A stretch of DNA of 64,000 nt from Cephalopachus bancanus. Its lineage: Eukaryota; Chordata; Mammalia; Primates; Tarsiidae. The stretch covers positions 744,001 through 808,000 of the forward strand of contig JAPVLO010000574.1 in NCBI GenBank assembly GCA_027257055.1. Direction: 5' to 3'. Made by a program: the position numbers and the translations under genes. Positions 10,350-21,132 of the stretch are shown piece after piece. Under the pieces are notes generated by a model that did no database searches, was not told where the DNA came from, and worked only from the letters and a program-made list of their open reading frames with translations. Position 1 is the stretch's first letter, and each line of letters starts with the position of its first letter.

Positions 10350-13300
10350 TCCATCATATGAGTGAGAACATGTGATACTCGGATCTTTGTTTCTGTGAGA
10401 GGTCACTCAGTATTATAGACTCTAGTTACATCCAGGTTGCTGTGAAATTCATGATTTTGTTCTTTTTTATGGCTGCGTAGTATTCCATCATCTACATGCA
10501 CCACGTTTTTTAATCTAGTCCTCTTTTGACGGGCAGCATGGTTGTTTCCAGGTTCTTGCTATTGTGAACAACGCTGCGATAAACATGCGTGTGCATGTAT
10601 CTTTTTTATAGAGTGATTTGTGTTCTTCAGGATATATTCCCAGTAGGGGGATTGTGGGGTCATATGGGAGGTTGGTATTTAGAGCTTTTAGGAATCGCCA
10701 CACTGCTTTCCACAGAGGTTGCACTAGTTTACATTCCCACCAATAGTGTAGAAGTGTTCCCTTTTCACCACACCCTCTCCAGCAGCTGTTATTTTTTGAC
10801 TTGTTGATAATTGCCATTCTGACTGGGGTTAGGTGGTATCTCAGTGTGGTTTTGATTTGCATCTCCCTGATGATTAGTGAGGCTGAACATTTCTTCATGT
10901 GTCTGTTGGCTGCTCGGATGTCTTCCTTTGTGAAGTGTCTGTTCATATCTTTTGCCCATTTTATAATGGGGTTGTTTGTTTTTTTCTTTTCAGCACGTTT
11001 GAGTTCTTTGTAGATCCAGGATGTTAAGCCTCTGTCAGACCTGGTGTTGGAAAATATTTATTCCCAGTCTGTAGGCTGTCTCCCTGCTCTCTTGATGGTT
11101 TCTTTGGCTTTGCAGAAGCTTGTCAGTTTAATAAGGTCCCACTTGTCTATCTTCTCTCTTATGAGCTATGGGTTTTGGGTTTTGTTCAGGAATTGGATGC
11201 CAGTTCCGATTTCCATGAGGGTATGTCCTTCATTTTCTAAGGTTCTTATGGTTTGAGGTTTTACTTTTAGGTCTCCGATCCATTTGGAAATAACCTTTGT
11301 GCATGGGGATAGATAGGGGTCCTGTTTCAATCTTCTGCATGTGGTCAGCCAGTTTTCCCAGCACCATTTACTGAATAGGTTCTCCTCTCCCCAGTGGTAG
11401 GTGGTGGAGGCTTTGTTGAAGATGAGTTGGTTGAGAAATTGAGGTTTTGCTTCTGGAATCTCAATTCTATTCCATTGATCTATATGCCTGTTCCTATACC
11501 AATACCAAGCTGTTTCGATGATTGTAGCTTTATAGTAAAGTTTGAAGACTGGTAATGTGATACCACCTGCTTTGTTTTTTTGTTGAGGATTGTTCTGGCT
11601 ATTCTTGGACGTTTGTGTTTCCATATGAATTCCTGTGTTGTTTTTTCTATGTCTGAGAAGAATGTTGCTGGTAATTTGATGGGTATTGCGTTGAATTTGT
11701 AGATTGCCTTAGGTAAGATGGACATCTTCACAATGTTGATTCTTCCGATCCATGAGCATGGGATATTTTTCCACTTGTTTGTGTTAACTTTGATTTCTTT
11801 GAGCAGTGTTTTGTAGTTTTCCTTGTAAAGGTCTTTCACATCTCTGGTTAGGAAGATGCCAAGGTATTTCATTTTTTTGTGGCTATTGTGACTGGAATTG
11901 TCTTTTTTATTTGGATTTCTGCTTGTTTATTATTGGTGTAGAGAAATGCGATTGTCTTTTGTACATTTATTTTGTATCCTGAGACTTTGCCAAAGGCCTT
12001 TATCAGTGTAAGGAGGTTTTTGACAGATTCTCTTGGGTTTTCAAGATACACAATCATATCATCTGCAAAGAGAGATAACTTGACTTCCTCTTTTCCTATT
12101 TGGATACCCCTGATTGCCTTCTCTTCTCTGATTGCTTGAGCCAGGACTTCCAATACTATGTTGACCAGGGGGGCGAGAGTGGGCATCCTTGTCTTGTTCC
12201 AGTTTTCAGGGGAAATGGTTCTAATTTTTGTCCATTTAGGAGTATGCTCGCTGTGGGTTTCTTGTAGATGGCTTTTACTATTTTGAGGTATGTTCCTCAT
12301 ATGCCTAGATGTTCAAGGGTTTTTATCAAGAAGGGGTGCTGGATTTTATCAAAAGCTTTTTCTGCATCTAATGATATAATCATGTGGTTTTTGTTTTGAC
12401 ATCTGTTGATGTATTTAATAACATTTATGGTTTTACGAATGTTGAACCAGCCTTTCATCCCAGGAATGAAGCCTACTTGGTCATGATGGATGATTTTTGA
12501 GATGTATTGCTGAATCTGGTTTGCTAGGATCTTGTTGAGAATTTTAGCATCTATGTTCATCAAAGATATTGGCCTGTAGTTCTCTTTCTTTGTTGGATCT
12601 TTACCTGGCTTGGGTATCAATGTGAAGTTGGCTTCGTAAAATGATTTGGGGAGCATTCCATCTTTTCAATCACCTGGAATACCTTCAGTAGGATTGGTAT
12701 CAGCTCCTCCTTAAATGTCTTGTAGAATTCTGCTGGAAAGCCATCTGGTCCAGGGCTTTTTTTTGTAGGAAGTTTTCTTATTACGTTGTTGATTTCCTTG
12801 ATTGTTATTGGTTTATTTAGGGTCTCAATTTCTTCTTGTTCCAACTTAGGTAGGTTGTGTGATGTCAGAAAGTCCTCCATTTCCTTAAGGTTTTCAAGTT
12901 TGTTTCCATACAAGTGTACGTAGTAGTCTCTAATGATCTTTTGTATTTCTTCAGGGTAAGATGTGACTTCATCTTTTGTGTTTCTGATTATGCTTATTTG
13001 GTTTTTTTTCTCATTTTTTCTTGATCAGTCTAGCTAGGGGACCATTGATCTTGTTTATTCTTTCAAAGAACCAGCTTTTTGTTTCATTGATTTTTTGTAT
13101 TATCTTTTTGTCTTCTATGTCCTGGATTTGGGCTTTTATTTTGGTGATCTGGATTCTTGTGCTGAAATTAGAGTTTTTTGGTCTTGCTTTTCCAGCTTCT
13201 TTAGGTGGCTTGTTAGGTTGTGAATTTCTGTTCCTTCCATTTTCCTCATGTGTGTTTTTAGGGATATAAACTCCCCTCTTATTACAGCTTTTAAGGAGTC

Positions 13301-14194
13301 CCAGAGATTTCGGTAAGATGTTTCTTCATTTTCATTTTTTTCTAGGTATCTTTTGATCTCTGTTTTGATTTCATCATTGACCCAGGAGTTGTTTAGCATC
13401 ATGCTGTTTAGTGTCCATGTCTTTGTGAGTTTTGGGGGGACCTTGTTGGTGTCAATGTTTATTTTTATTCCACTGTGGTCCGAGAAGGTGCATGGTAGAA
13501 TTTCAGTCCTTTTAAATTTCCTTATGCTTGATTTGTGTCCAATTATGAGGTTGATCTTAGAATATGTTCCATGCGGTGATGAGTAGAATGTGTATTCTGT
13601 GGTCTTTGGATGGAGTGTTCTGTAGGTATCAATTAAGTCCATTTGGTCCAGAGTCTCATTGAGGTTCTGGATCTCCTTGCTGATTTTTTGTCCTGATGAT
13701 CTGTCTAGGGTTGTGAGTGGTGAATTAAAGTCCCCAGTTATGATGGTGTTAGAGTCAATATCTTTCTTTAGTTTTCCTAGAAGTTGCTTTATGAATGTTG
13801 GCGCACCTATATTGGTTGCATATATGTTTAGGATAGATATTTCTTGTTGATGGAGTGAACCTTTTATCATTATGTAGTGGCCCTCTGTATCTTTTTTAAT
13901 TTTTGATAGCTTAAATGGTATTTTGTCTGAAATTAGGATCACGACTCCTCCTTTCTTTTGTGTTCCATTCGCCTGAAAATTTGTTTTCCATCCTCTTACT
14001 TTGAGTCTGTGTATGTCCTTTCTAGTAAGATGGTTCTCTTGAAGGCAGTATATTGTTGCCTGGTGATATTTTATCCATTTTGTCATTCTATGTCCTTTCA
14101 GTGGTGCGTTTAGTCCATTCACATTCAGACTAATTATTGAAATGTGAGAGTTCGTCCCTATCATGGAGTTCTTATTGAGTTGTTGTTCTTCCAC
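10350..14194 (-). pseudogene. L1-A ORF2 (endonuclease/reverse transcriptase), frame broken
   Basis: The span of about 1281 codons is close to the usual ~1275 for primate ORF2p. The first 330 or so codons (14194 to about 13200) are open: LNVNGLNAP (metal-site Asn at residue 24), CLQENH (catalytic Glu 53), TGDFNSP and FSDHSGIKI (catalytic Asp-His), all matching the AP endonuclease. The segment S-K-I-N-L-I replaces the usual S-K-I-D-H-I, losing an Asp. Frame then shifts near 13190, 12660, 12300, 12150-12200 and 11870. The FADD catalytic box of the RT is intact at 12058-12069, and the Cys-rich C-terminus [19 protein letters not shown] lies in 10515-10946, which ends at a TAG where Trp is expected. 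Not functional as it stands. Confidence 0.92.
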
Positions 14195-14259
14195 TTGGTT
14201 TTTTCTTTTTTTTTTTTTTTTTGTCTTTCTTTTGGTTTGGGGGTTGGTTTGGGTATATT

Positions 14260-15222
14260 TTATTCTTTTCCCTGTACTCTTGTGAAGAACGTTGTTCTTT
14301 TTTCCTTTTCTTCTGTGGTTAGTACTTTCTTAAGTGTTTCATGTAGAGATGGTTTGGTGGCAGCATAAGTTCTTAGGGATTGGATATCTGGGAAAGATTT
14401 GAATTCTCCCTCACTGATGAAGCTTAGCTTGGCCAGGTAGGTTATTCTTGGTTGAAATTGTTTATCTTTTAGGACTTTGAAGATAGGGCTCCAAGCTCTC
14501 CTAGCCTGCAGTGTTTCTGCAGATAAATCTGCTGCTATTTTGATTGGTCTTCCATGGTAGGTGATCTGGCATTTTTCTCTTGCTGCCTTTAGGATTTTTT
14601 CTTTTGTGCCTACTTTATTTAGGTGAATTATTATGTGTCTAGGGGTTGGTCTTCTCATTTGTTGTCTTGCAGGGGTTCTCTGAATCTCTTGTGTTTGAAT
14701 TTTTGCATCACTGATTAGATAAGGGAAGTTTTCTTGAATGGTCTCATGGAAAGTTTGTTCCAATGTGGTCTCTGTTTCTCTTTCTGCCTCAGGGAGTCCG
14801 ATTACTCTTAGGTTAGGCCTCTTGAGGTAGTCACTCATCTCTTGAAGGTCTTGTTCTGTCTTTTTGAGCTTATTTTCTGTGTTTTTAAGAGTTTGGGTTA
14901 GTTCTATATTTTGGTCCTCAAGCTCTGAGATTCTTTCTTCTGCTTGGGTAATTCTGCTTTCCATGCTTATCAATTTGTTATTTATTTCATTCACAGTATT
15001 CTTTATTACTGTTATCTCAGATATCAGCTCCTTCCTAGTTTCTTCTTGTGTCTCCTCAATTCTTTTTAATCTCTCCATTATTGTTTTGATATCTACATTT
15101 GCAGTTTGAGACCCTTCATTCTGCGGGCTTTTCATTGTTTGCATTCCAAAGTCAGTTTTCTCAGTGTCTGCCCTCCCAGGTGTCTGGGAGAGACCCATAC
15201 TCTTCTTTTGGTTTTTCTTCAT
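14260..15222 (-). CDS. L1-A ORF1p, intact 320-codon RNA-binding chaperone
   Basis: L1 ORF1p coats L1 RNA as trimers, forming cytoplasmic ribonucleoprotein particles needed in cis for retrotransposition. This copy is uninterrupted. Seen in the sequence: a basic N-terminus (MKKNQKKS), a heptad-rich coiled coil at about residues 43-132, an RRM starting NLRVIGLPE (137-145) with RRPTPRHIII at 190-199, and a C-terminal domain with DLSAETLQARRAW (232-244) and AKLSFISEGE (264-273). The usual primate form is about 338 residues, so 320 is near normal, with the difference in the N-terminal part. The start is the first ATG after the 5' UTR and matches the start region of the sister copy at 31209. ORF2 follows after 65 bases. 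A Pro-to-Leu change precedes AKLSF compared with the human protein. It is an element gene, not a host gene; expression is unknown. Confidence 0.92.
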   Translation of the reverse strand: MKKNQKKSMGLSQTPGRADTEKTDFGMQTMKSPQNEGSQTANVDIKTIMERLKRIEETQEETRKELISEITVIKNTVNEINNKLISMESRITQAEERISELEDQNIELTQTLKNTENKLKKTEQDLQEMSDYLKRPNLRVIGLPEAERETETTLEQTFHETIQENFPYLISDAKIQTQEIQRTPARQQMRRPTPRHIIIHLNKVGTKEKILKAAREKCQITYHGRPIKIAADLSAETLQARRAWSPIFKVLKDKQFQPRITYLAKLSFISEGEFKSFPDIQSLRTYAATKPSLHETLKKVLTTEEKEKRTTFFTRVQGKE

Positions 15223-15477
15223 TTCTGTAGATTTTTCTCCCTCTCCCCCTTTCCCTCCCCTTCTTCAATTCTGTTTTAGAGGGAAGGTGGGGTTGCTTTT
15301 ATTTCTCTTCTGCAATGACCTGTTCTTCCTTATGAGGGTCTTCTGGCTTTGTTCACTTTTCCCCCTGCTTTACAGTCTGTCTATTCAGCAGTATGTAGTC
15401 TTGGTCCCTAGATTTAAAAAGGGGGCATATAAAAGAGGGAAATAATGGAGGAAGGGGGGGCCAATAGGGAGTTAGAA

Positions 15478-15943
15478 AGAGAGAAGTGCAAGAAGGAAAA
15501 CAGATATACATACCAACTATCAGGTGAGAAAGAGACACAGGGCCAGGAAGAGGTGAAGAAAGACACATAAGAAAGATTCCCTAAAGAGTACTGATAGCTA
15601 CACAGAGACAGGCCAATAAAATCGAGAAACAGTGTAAGTCAGAAGGTAAACAACAGACGTGATCTAAACCAACAGTTACAATGATAAAATCATAAGTCAA
15701 AATAAGCAAAAGAGAGAAGTGCGAGAGGGAAAACAGATATACATATTGACTATCAGGTGAGAAAGAGACACAGGGCCAGGAAGAAGTGAAGAAAGACACG
15801 TAAGAATGATTCCCTAAAGAGTACTGATAGCTACACAGAGACAGGCCAACAAAATCGAGAAACAGTGTAAATCAGAAGGTAAACAACAGACGTGATCTAA
15901 ACCAACTGTTACAATGATAAAAACATAAGTCAAAATAAGCGAA
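15478..15943. repeat. Two 233-bp tandem units in the L1-A 5' UTR
   Basis: The word AGAGAGAAGTG recurs at 15478, 15711 and 15944, exactly 233 apart. The units share long blocks such as GATTCCCTAAAGAGTACTGA and CAACAGACGTGATCTAAACC with only a few substitutions, indicating a recent duplication. Confidence 0.95.
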
Positions 15944-16049
15944 AGAGAGAAGTGTGAGAGGTCACTTCTCTGATCTCCGATTCTGGCCTCTCCCTTTTGT
16001 TTTCATTGCAGCGTAGGGGTGGGGCTTTGTCTCCTGTTTTGCACTTTTG

Positions 16050-16885
16050 CCTTAGGAACTGAGGTAAAGTTTGTTGATAGGTGGGCGGGGCAATGGAAGT
16101 CTCTGCCTGGAGAATAGCATGGTAGTTTAAGCAGATCTGTTTTTCTCCACTTGTCTGGGTCCCCTGGCTTGGGGTCTCGCACTGAGTGCCTCAGCCAGGG
16201 TGGGCCCGGAGTTCCAGAGCTCCAAAGCTCCAAAGGGCAGGCAGTGGGTGGCAAGAGTGGCGCTGGGCCCCCCACAGGGTACTTCAGCCAGGAATGGGAC
16301 TGGTGTCTCTGAGGAGCGGGCACCCAGAGCCTCCCTGTGTGACCGGTGGCTTGGTGCCAGGTGCCGGGCTGGAGACAATGCAACTGGGGAGAGAGCCAGA
16401 GGGGGCTGGGACCCAAACTCCCACACACGCAGTGGAATAGCAGCAGCAGGAGGCTGCAATATCTAGCCTTAGGAAATGAGGTAAAGTTTGTTGATAGGTG
16501 GGCGAATCAATGGAAGTCTCTGCCTGGAGAATGGCAAGGCAGTTTAAGCAGATCTGTTTTTTTTCACTTGTCTGGGTCCCCTGGCTTGGAGTCTCACACT
16601 GAGTGCCTCAGCCAGGGTGGGCCTGGAGTTCCAGAGCTCCAAAGTTCCAAAGTGTAGGCGGTGAGTGGCGAGAGTGGCGGGGCCCCCCACAGGGTACTTC
16701 AGCCAGGAATGGGACCGATGTCTCTGAGGGGCGGGTGCCCAGAGCCTCCCTGTGTGACCAGTGGCTTGGTTCCAGGTGCCGGGCTGGAGACAATGCAGCC
16801 AGGGAGGGATCTGGAGGGGGCTGGGACCGGAGACTCCCACACATGCAGTAGAACAGCAGCAGTGGGGGGGGGGCGCAATATCTGG
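16050..16885. repeat. Two ~417-bp tandem GC-rich units (monomer-like) in the L1-A 5' UTR
   Basis: CCTTAGGAA at 16050 and 16467 mark the starts, 417 apart. Both units contain GCAGATCTGTTTTTTT-type, GAGTGCCTCAGCCAGGGTGG, CAGGGTACTTCAGCCAGGAA and GTGCCGGGCTGGAGACAATG blocks, and both end at AATATCT. Rodent L1s use tandem promoter monomers; this looks similar in plan. Confidence 0.95.
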
Positions 16886-17017
16886 CTCTGCGTGGGACCG
16901 AAGTTCCCGGGCCTGGCACCAGCATGGTTGGTGGTGGGCTGGGGGATGGAGGAAGAGAAGTAATAACCTTTTGGGGAACTCACGTTCAGAGAATCTCACC
17001 AGTTCACCTATGCCGTC

Positions 17018-17025
17018 GCCATCTT
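17018..17025 (-). promoter_or_regulatory. YY1-like site at the L1-A 5' end
   Basis: The minus strand reads AAGATGGC about 10 bases inside the L1 5' end. In human L1 a YY1 site at this position sets accurate initiation at +1. The same motif recurs at the L1 start near 63946. Confidence 0.7.
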
Positions 17026-17035
17026 GCTTCACCTC

Positions 17036-17047
17036 AAAAAAATTCTT
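17036..17047. repeat. Target-site duplication of L1-A, right copy
   Basis: AAAAAAATTCTT, identical to 10118-10129. Confidence 0.9.
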
Positions 17048-17433
17048 AACATCACTAATCATCAGAGAAATGCTAATTAAAGCCACAATGAAATACCACC
17101 TTACACCAGCCATAATGACCATTATTAAAAAATCAAAAACCAATAGATGTTGGTGCAGTTGTGGTAGTGAAAATGGAATGCTGATTCACTGTTGGTTGGA
17201 GTGTAAATTAGTAAAACTTCTGTCAAATTGGTATGGATATTTCTCAGAGAGCTAATAGTAGATCTGTCATTTGATCCAGCACTCCCACTTTTTGGTATCT
17301 ACCCAAAGGAACAGAGATTGTTATACAAAATAGACACCTGTACTCTTGTATTGATCACAGCACAATTCACAGTTGCAAAGATGTGGATTCTACCTAAATA
17401 CTCATCAACTGATCAGTGAATAATGAAAATGTG

Positions 17434-17435
<2 letters not shown>

Positions 17436-17476
<41 letters not shown>
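17436..17476. repeat. (CA)n microsatellite inside L1
   Basis: About 20 uninterrupted CA units at the usual GTGGTATACAYA position of the L1 3' region. Confidence 0.95.
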
Positions 17477-17477
<1 letters not shown>

Positions 17478-17806
17478 CATGGTATAATTTTCAGCCATGA
17501 AAAGAAATGAAATAATGTCTTTTGCAGCAACCTGATTGGAATTGAAGACCATCATCCTAGGTGAATGTAGGAATGGAAAACCAAATGCTGCATGTTCTCA
17601 CTTTTAAGTGGGAGCTAAACAAAGGAACTGCAAAGACATATAGAATGGCATAATGGACATTGAAGACTCAGAAGGGGAAAAGTTGTGGGTAGGAATAAAA
17701 ATCACCTATTGGGTACAATGTACACAGATGGAGGTGAAGGGTACACTTAAAGTCCATACTTCTTCATCATTATGCAATGCATCCATGTAACCAACAATCA
17801 TTTGTT

Positions 17807-17818
17807 CACACACACACA

Positions 17819-17882
<64 letters not shown>
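17807..17882. repeat. (CA)n microsatellite at L1 tail
   Basis: About 37 CA units with two AAAC interruptions, directly following the L1 3' end. Confidence 0.95.
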
Positions 17883-17929
17883 AGCCCAAATTATAATTAG
17901 AAAAAATTCCTGTCACTGAAGGAAAAGCA

Positions 17930-18078
17930 GCCTTAGTTTCTACTATTGTACAATATACTTAACAATAGTATCTACTTCATAGGGTTTTGAGCATTGAATA
18001 AAGTAATCCATATGTAGCACTTAGAAGAACAGAACTTAGTATTCAGTAAGTATTTTATAAATATTTATTATTACCCAT
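17930..18078 (+). mobile_element. MIR SINE (ancient, tRNA-core type)
   Basis: Diverged but ordered match to the MIR 3' half: GCCTTAGTTT, then TATCTACTTCATAGGGTTTT, TAGCACTTAGAAGAACAG and TATTCAGTAAGTATTTTATAA. Confidence 0.7.
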
Positions 18079-18240
18079 CCCCATAAAGACAGATCAGCCA
18101 TAAAAAATGTATTAGAGATCTAACTAGTAAGGTGCTTTCCGGCCAACGAAGTAGTGGAATAAAAATTTATTTTGTATGAACACTTATTTTAAACTTGCCA
18201 ACTATGTTTTTGCATGACTTGATACTAATTTGCTTTATTT
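18079..18240. other. Unassigned AT-rich spacer
   Basis: Nothing recognisable between the MIR and the tail of L1-D. Confidence 0.5.
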
Positions 18241-18449
18241 ATTTATTTTTTTCATTTTTATTTTAGAGTCAAAGGTGCACATGCATGTTCATTACATGGA
18301 CATATTGTGTAGTTGTGAGGATTGGTTCTCAGGTGGCCCATCCTCCAAATAGTGTACATTGTAGCCCACAGGTAGTTTCTGAGCCCTAACCTTCTCCCAC
18401 CTCCCTGATTATTGGTGTCCTCGAGGTCTATTATTTCCATCTTTGTGAC

Positions 18450-21077
18450 CATTTAACTCCCACATATGAGTGAGAATACGTGATGTTTGGTTTTCTCTTT
18501 CTAAGTCAGTTCACTTAGGATGATGATCTTCAGCTCCATCCATGTTGCTGCAAAGGACATGATTACATTCTTTTTCAAGGGTGTGCAGTATTCCATGGTG
18601 CATATATACCACAATTTCCTTATCCAGTCAACTGCTACTGGACATTTAAGTTGGTTCTATGATTTTGCTATTGTGAATAGTGCTGAAATGAATGTACAAG
18701 TACAGATATCTTTTTTTATATATTGATTTCTTTTCCTTTGGGTAGATCTCTAGTAATGGGATTGTTGGGTTAAATAGTAATTCAATTTTTAGTTCTTTGA
18801 AAAATCTCCATACTGTTTTCCATAGAGGTTGTACTAGTTTAAAACCTCACCTACAGTGGATAAGCATTCTATTTCCTCTGCAACTGTGCCAACATCTGTT
18901 GTTCTTTAACTCTCTAATAATAGCCATTCTGCCTGGTATGACATCTCATTGTGGTTTTAGTGTGTATTTTCCTGATGATTAGTGATGTTGAGCATTTTCT
19001 TATGCTTTTTGGCCACTTATATGTCTTTTGAGAAGTGTCTATCTATGTCCTTTACTCATTTCTTGATGGTGTTATTTGCTTTTGTGTGTGTGTGTGTTAA
19101 TTTGAGTTCTTTGTGGATTCTGGATATTACCCATTTGTCTGAGGTGTAACTTGCAACTATTTTCTCCCATTCCATAGGGTTCCTTTTCACCCTATCAATT
19201 ATTTCTTCTGCTGTGCAGAAGCTCTTTAGTTTAATTAAGTCCCATTTGTCTATTTTAGTTTTTGTTGCCATGTTTTTGGGGTCTTTCTCGTAAATTCTTT
19301 GCTAGACCAATGTCCAGAATACTGTTTCCCAGGTTTTTTATTTGTTTGTTTGTTTGTAGGATTTTTATAGTTTCCAGTCTTATATTTAAGCTTTTGATCC
19401 ATCTTGAGTTAATTTTCATATATGGTGAAAGATAGGGGTTCAGTTTCATTATTCTGCATATGGTTTGCCAATATTCCCAGCATCACTTATTGAATACTGT
19501 CCTTTTCCTATTGCTTATTTTTGTTGACTTTGTCAAAGATCAGCTGGTTGTAGAAGTGTGGTTTTATTTTTGGGTTCTCCATTCTGTTCTGTTGGTCAAT
19601 CTGTCTATTCTTGAACCAGTGCCATGCTGTTTTAGTTACAGTTTCCTTATAGTTTAATTTGAAGTCAGGTAGTGTGATGCCTCTGCCATTGTTCTTTTTG
19701 CTTAGAATTGCTTTAGCTATTCAGGCTCTTTTTTGACTTCTTATGAACTTTAAGATTGTTTTTTCTTGTTCTGTGAAGAACAAAGTTGGTATTTTGATCA
19801 AGATTACATTGAATCTGTAGATTTCTTTGGGCACTACGGTTATTTTACCAATACTGATTCTTCCATTCCATGAATATCGTATGTTTTGCCATTTGTGTGA
19901 TCTACAGTTTCCTTCATCAATGTTTTGAAGTTATCTTTGTAGAGATCTTTCACTTCTTTAGTTAGATATATTCCTAAGTATTTTACTTTCGTGTGGCTAG
20001 TGTGAATGGGATTGAGTTCTTGATTTGTTTCTTGGCTTGAGTGTTATTGTTGTATAAGAATGCTACTAATTTTTGTGAATTGAGTTTGTATCCTGAGACT
20101 TTACTGAAGTCATTTATCAGGTCTAGAAACTTCTTGGAAGAGTCTTTAGGTTGTTGTAGGTGCACAATCATGTCATCTGCAAACAGGGATAGTTTGAGTA
20201 CCTCCTTGCCAATTTGGATATCTTTTATTTCTTTATCTTTCCTGATTGTTCTTGCTAGGACTTCCAGCACAATGGTGAATAGCAGTGGTGAGAGTGGGCA
20301 TCCTGTCTCGTTTTCAATTTTTCCCAATTAGGTATGATGATGATGGCTGTGGGTTTGTCTTATATGGCTCTTATTATTTTGAGGTATTTTCCTTCAATAC
20401 CCAGTTTGTTGAGGGTTTTTAGCATGAAGGGATGTTAGATATTGTCAGATGACTTTTCTGCACCTATTGAGATAATCATATAGTTTTGATTTTTGCTTCT
20501 GTTTATGTGATATATCATGTTTATTGATTTGTGGATATTGAATTATCTTTGCATCCCTGGAATCAAACCCACTTGGTTGTTTTATATATATATGCTATTC
20601 TATTGAATTTGGTTTGCTAGTATTTTGGTAAGGATTTAAGCATTTATATTCATCAGGATCATAGGTTTGTTTGTTGTGTCTTTGCCTGATTTTTATTTCA
20701 GTGTTTTATAGAATGAGTTAGGGAGGAGTTCTTCCTCCTTCATTTTCTGGAATGATTTCAGTAGGATTAATAACAGCTCTTCTTTGTATGTCTGATAAAA
20801 TTTGGCTGTGAATCTGTCTGGTCCTAGGTTTTTGTTGTTGCTGTTGGGAGCTTTTTTCCTCATTCAATTTTATTCTTCATTTTTGGTCTATTTGGGTTAT
20901 GGATTTCTTTCTGGTTCAGTCATGAAAAGTTGTACCTTTCTAAGAATGTATCCATTTTCTCTACATTTTCAGTTTCTCGCCATAAAGGTGTTCATGGTAG
21001 TCCCTGATGATCTTTTTTTGTTTCTATATTATCAATTGTTGTTTCACTTCTGCTATTTCTGATTAAATTTATTGAGT

Positions 21078-21132
<55 letters not shown>

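Larger units (their letters stand above)
10130..17035 (-). mobile_element. L1-A: full-length young L1, antisense, with 12-bp TSD
   Basis: About 6.9 kb. In order on the minus strand: 5' UTR with tandem units (15223-17035), intact ORF1 (14260-15222), a 65-bp spacer with a 17-base T run on the plus strand, a broken ORF2 (about 10350-14194), a 3' UTR and an A-rich tail at 10130-10170. Identical 12-bp TSDs flank it and the host element (an older L1) reads through cleanly across the insertion. The intact ORF1, perfect TSDs and lower decay than its neighbours point to a comparatively recent insertion. Confidence 0.95.
15223..17035 (-). promoter_or_regulatory. L1-A 5' UTR / internal promoter region
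   Basis: A long (about 1.8 kb) 5' UTR upstream of ORF1. From the L1 5' end it has a short tip with a YY1-like site, two GC-rich head-to-tail units of about 417 bp, a unique stretch, two 233-bp units, then a pyrimidine-rich leader before the ORF1 ATG. L1 5' UTRs carry an internal Pol II promoter; activity here is inferred from position. Confidence 0.8.
17036..17882 (+). mobile_element. Older L1, sense, 3' part (continuation after L1-A)
   Basis: Continues the ORF2 C-terminus from 10129: TAATCATCAGAGAAATGC, then CGGYACTCCCACTTTTTGGT-type, GCCATGAAAAG, and the L1 3' end with TTGGGTACAATGTACACAGA and CATCCATGTAACCAACAATC. The 3' end type is that of older L1PB/L1MA elements. A CA repeat inside it and another at its tail have expanded. 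Confidence 0.85.

Noticed and set aside
16003..17143. Several overlapping 80-200-codon frames on both strands
   Set aside because: They lie in the GC-rich L1-A 5' UTR, overlap in many frames, repeat with the 417-bp unit and show no domain.
17436..17882. Regularly spaced short repeats as a possible CRISPR-like array
   Set aside because: They are simple CA microsatellites in a L1 tail of a vertebrate genome.
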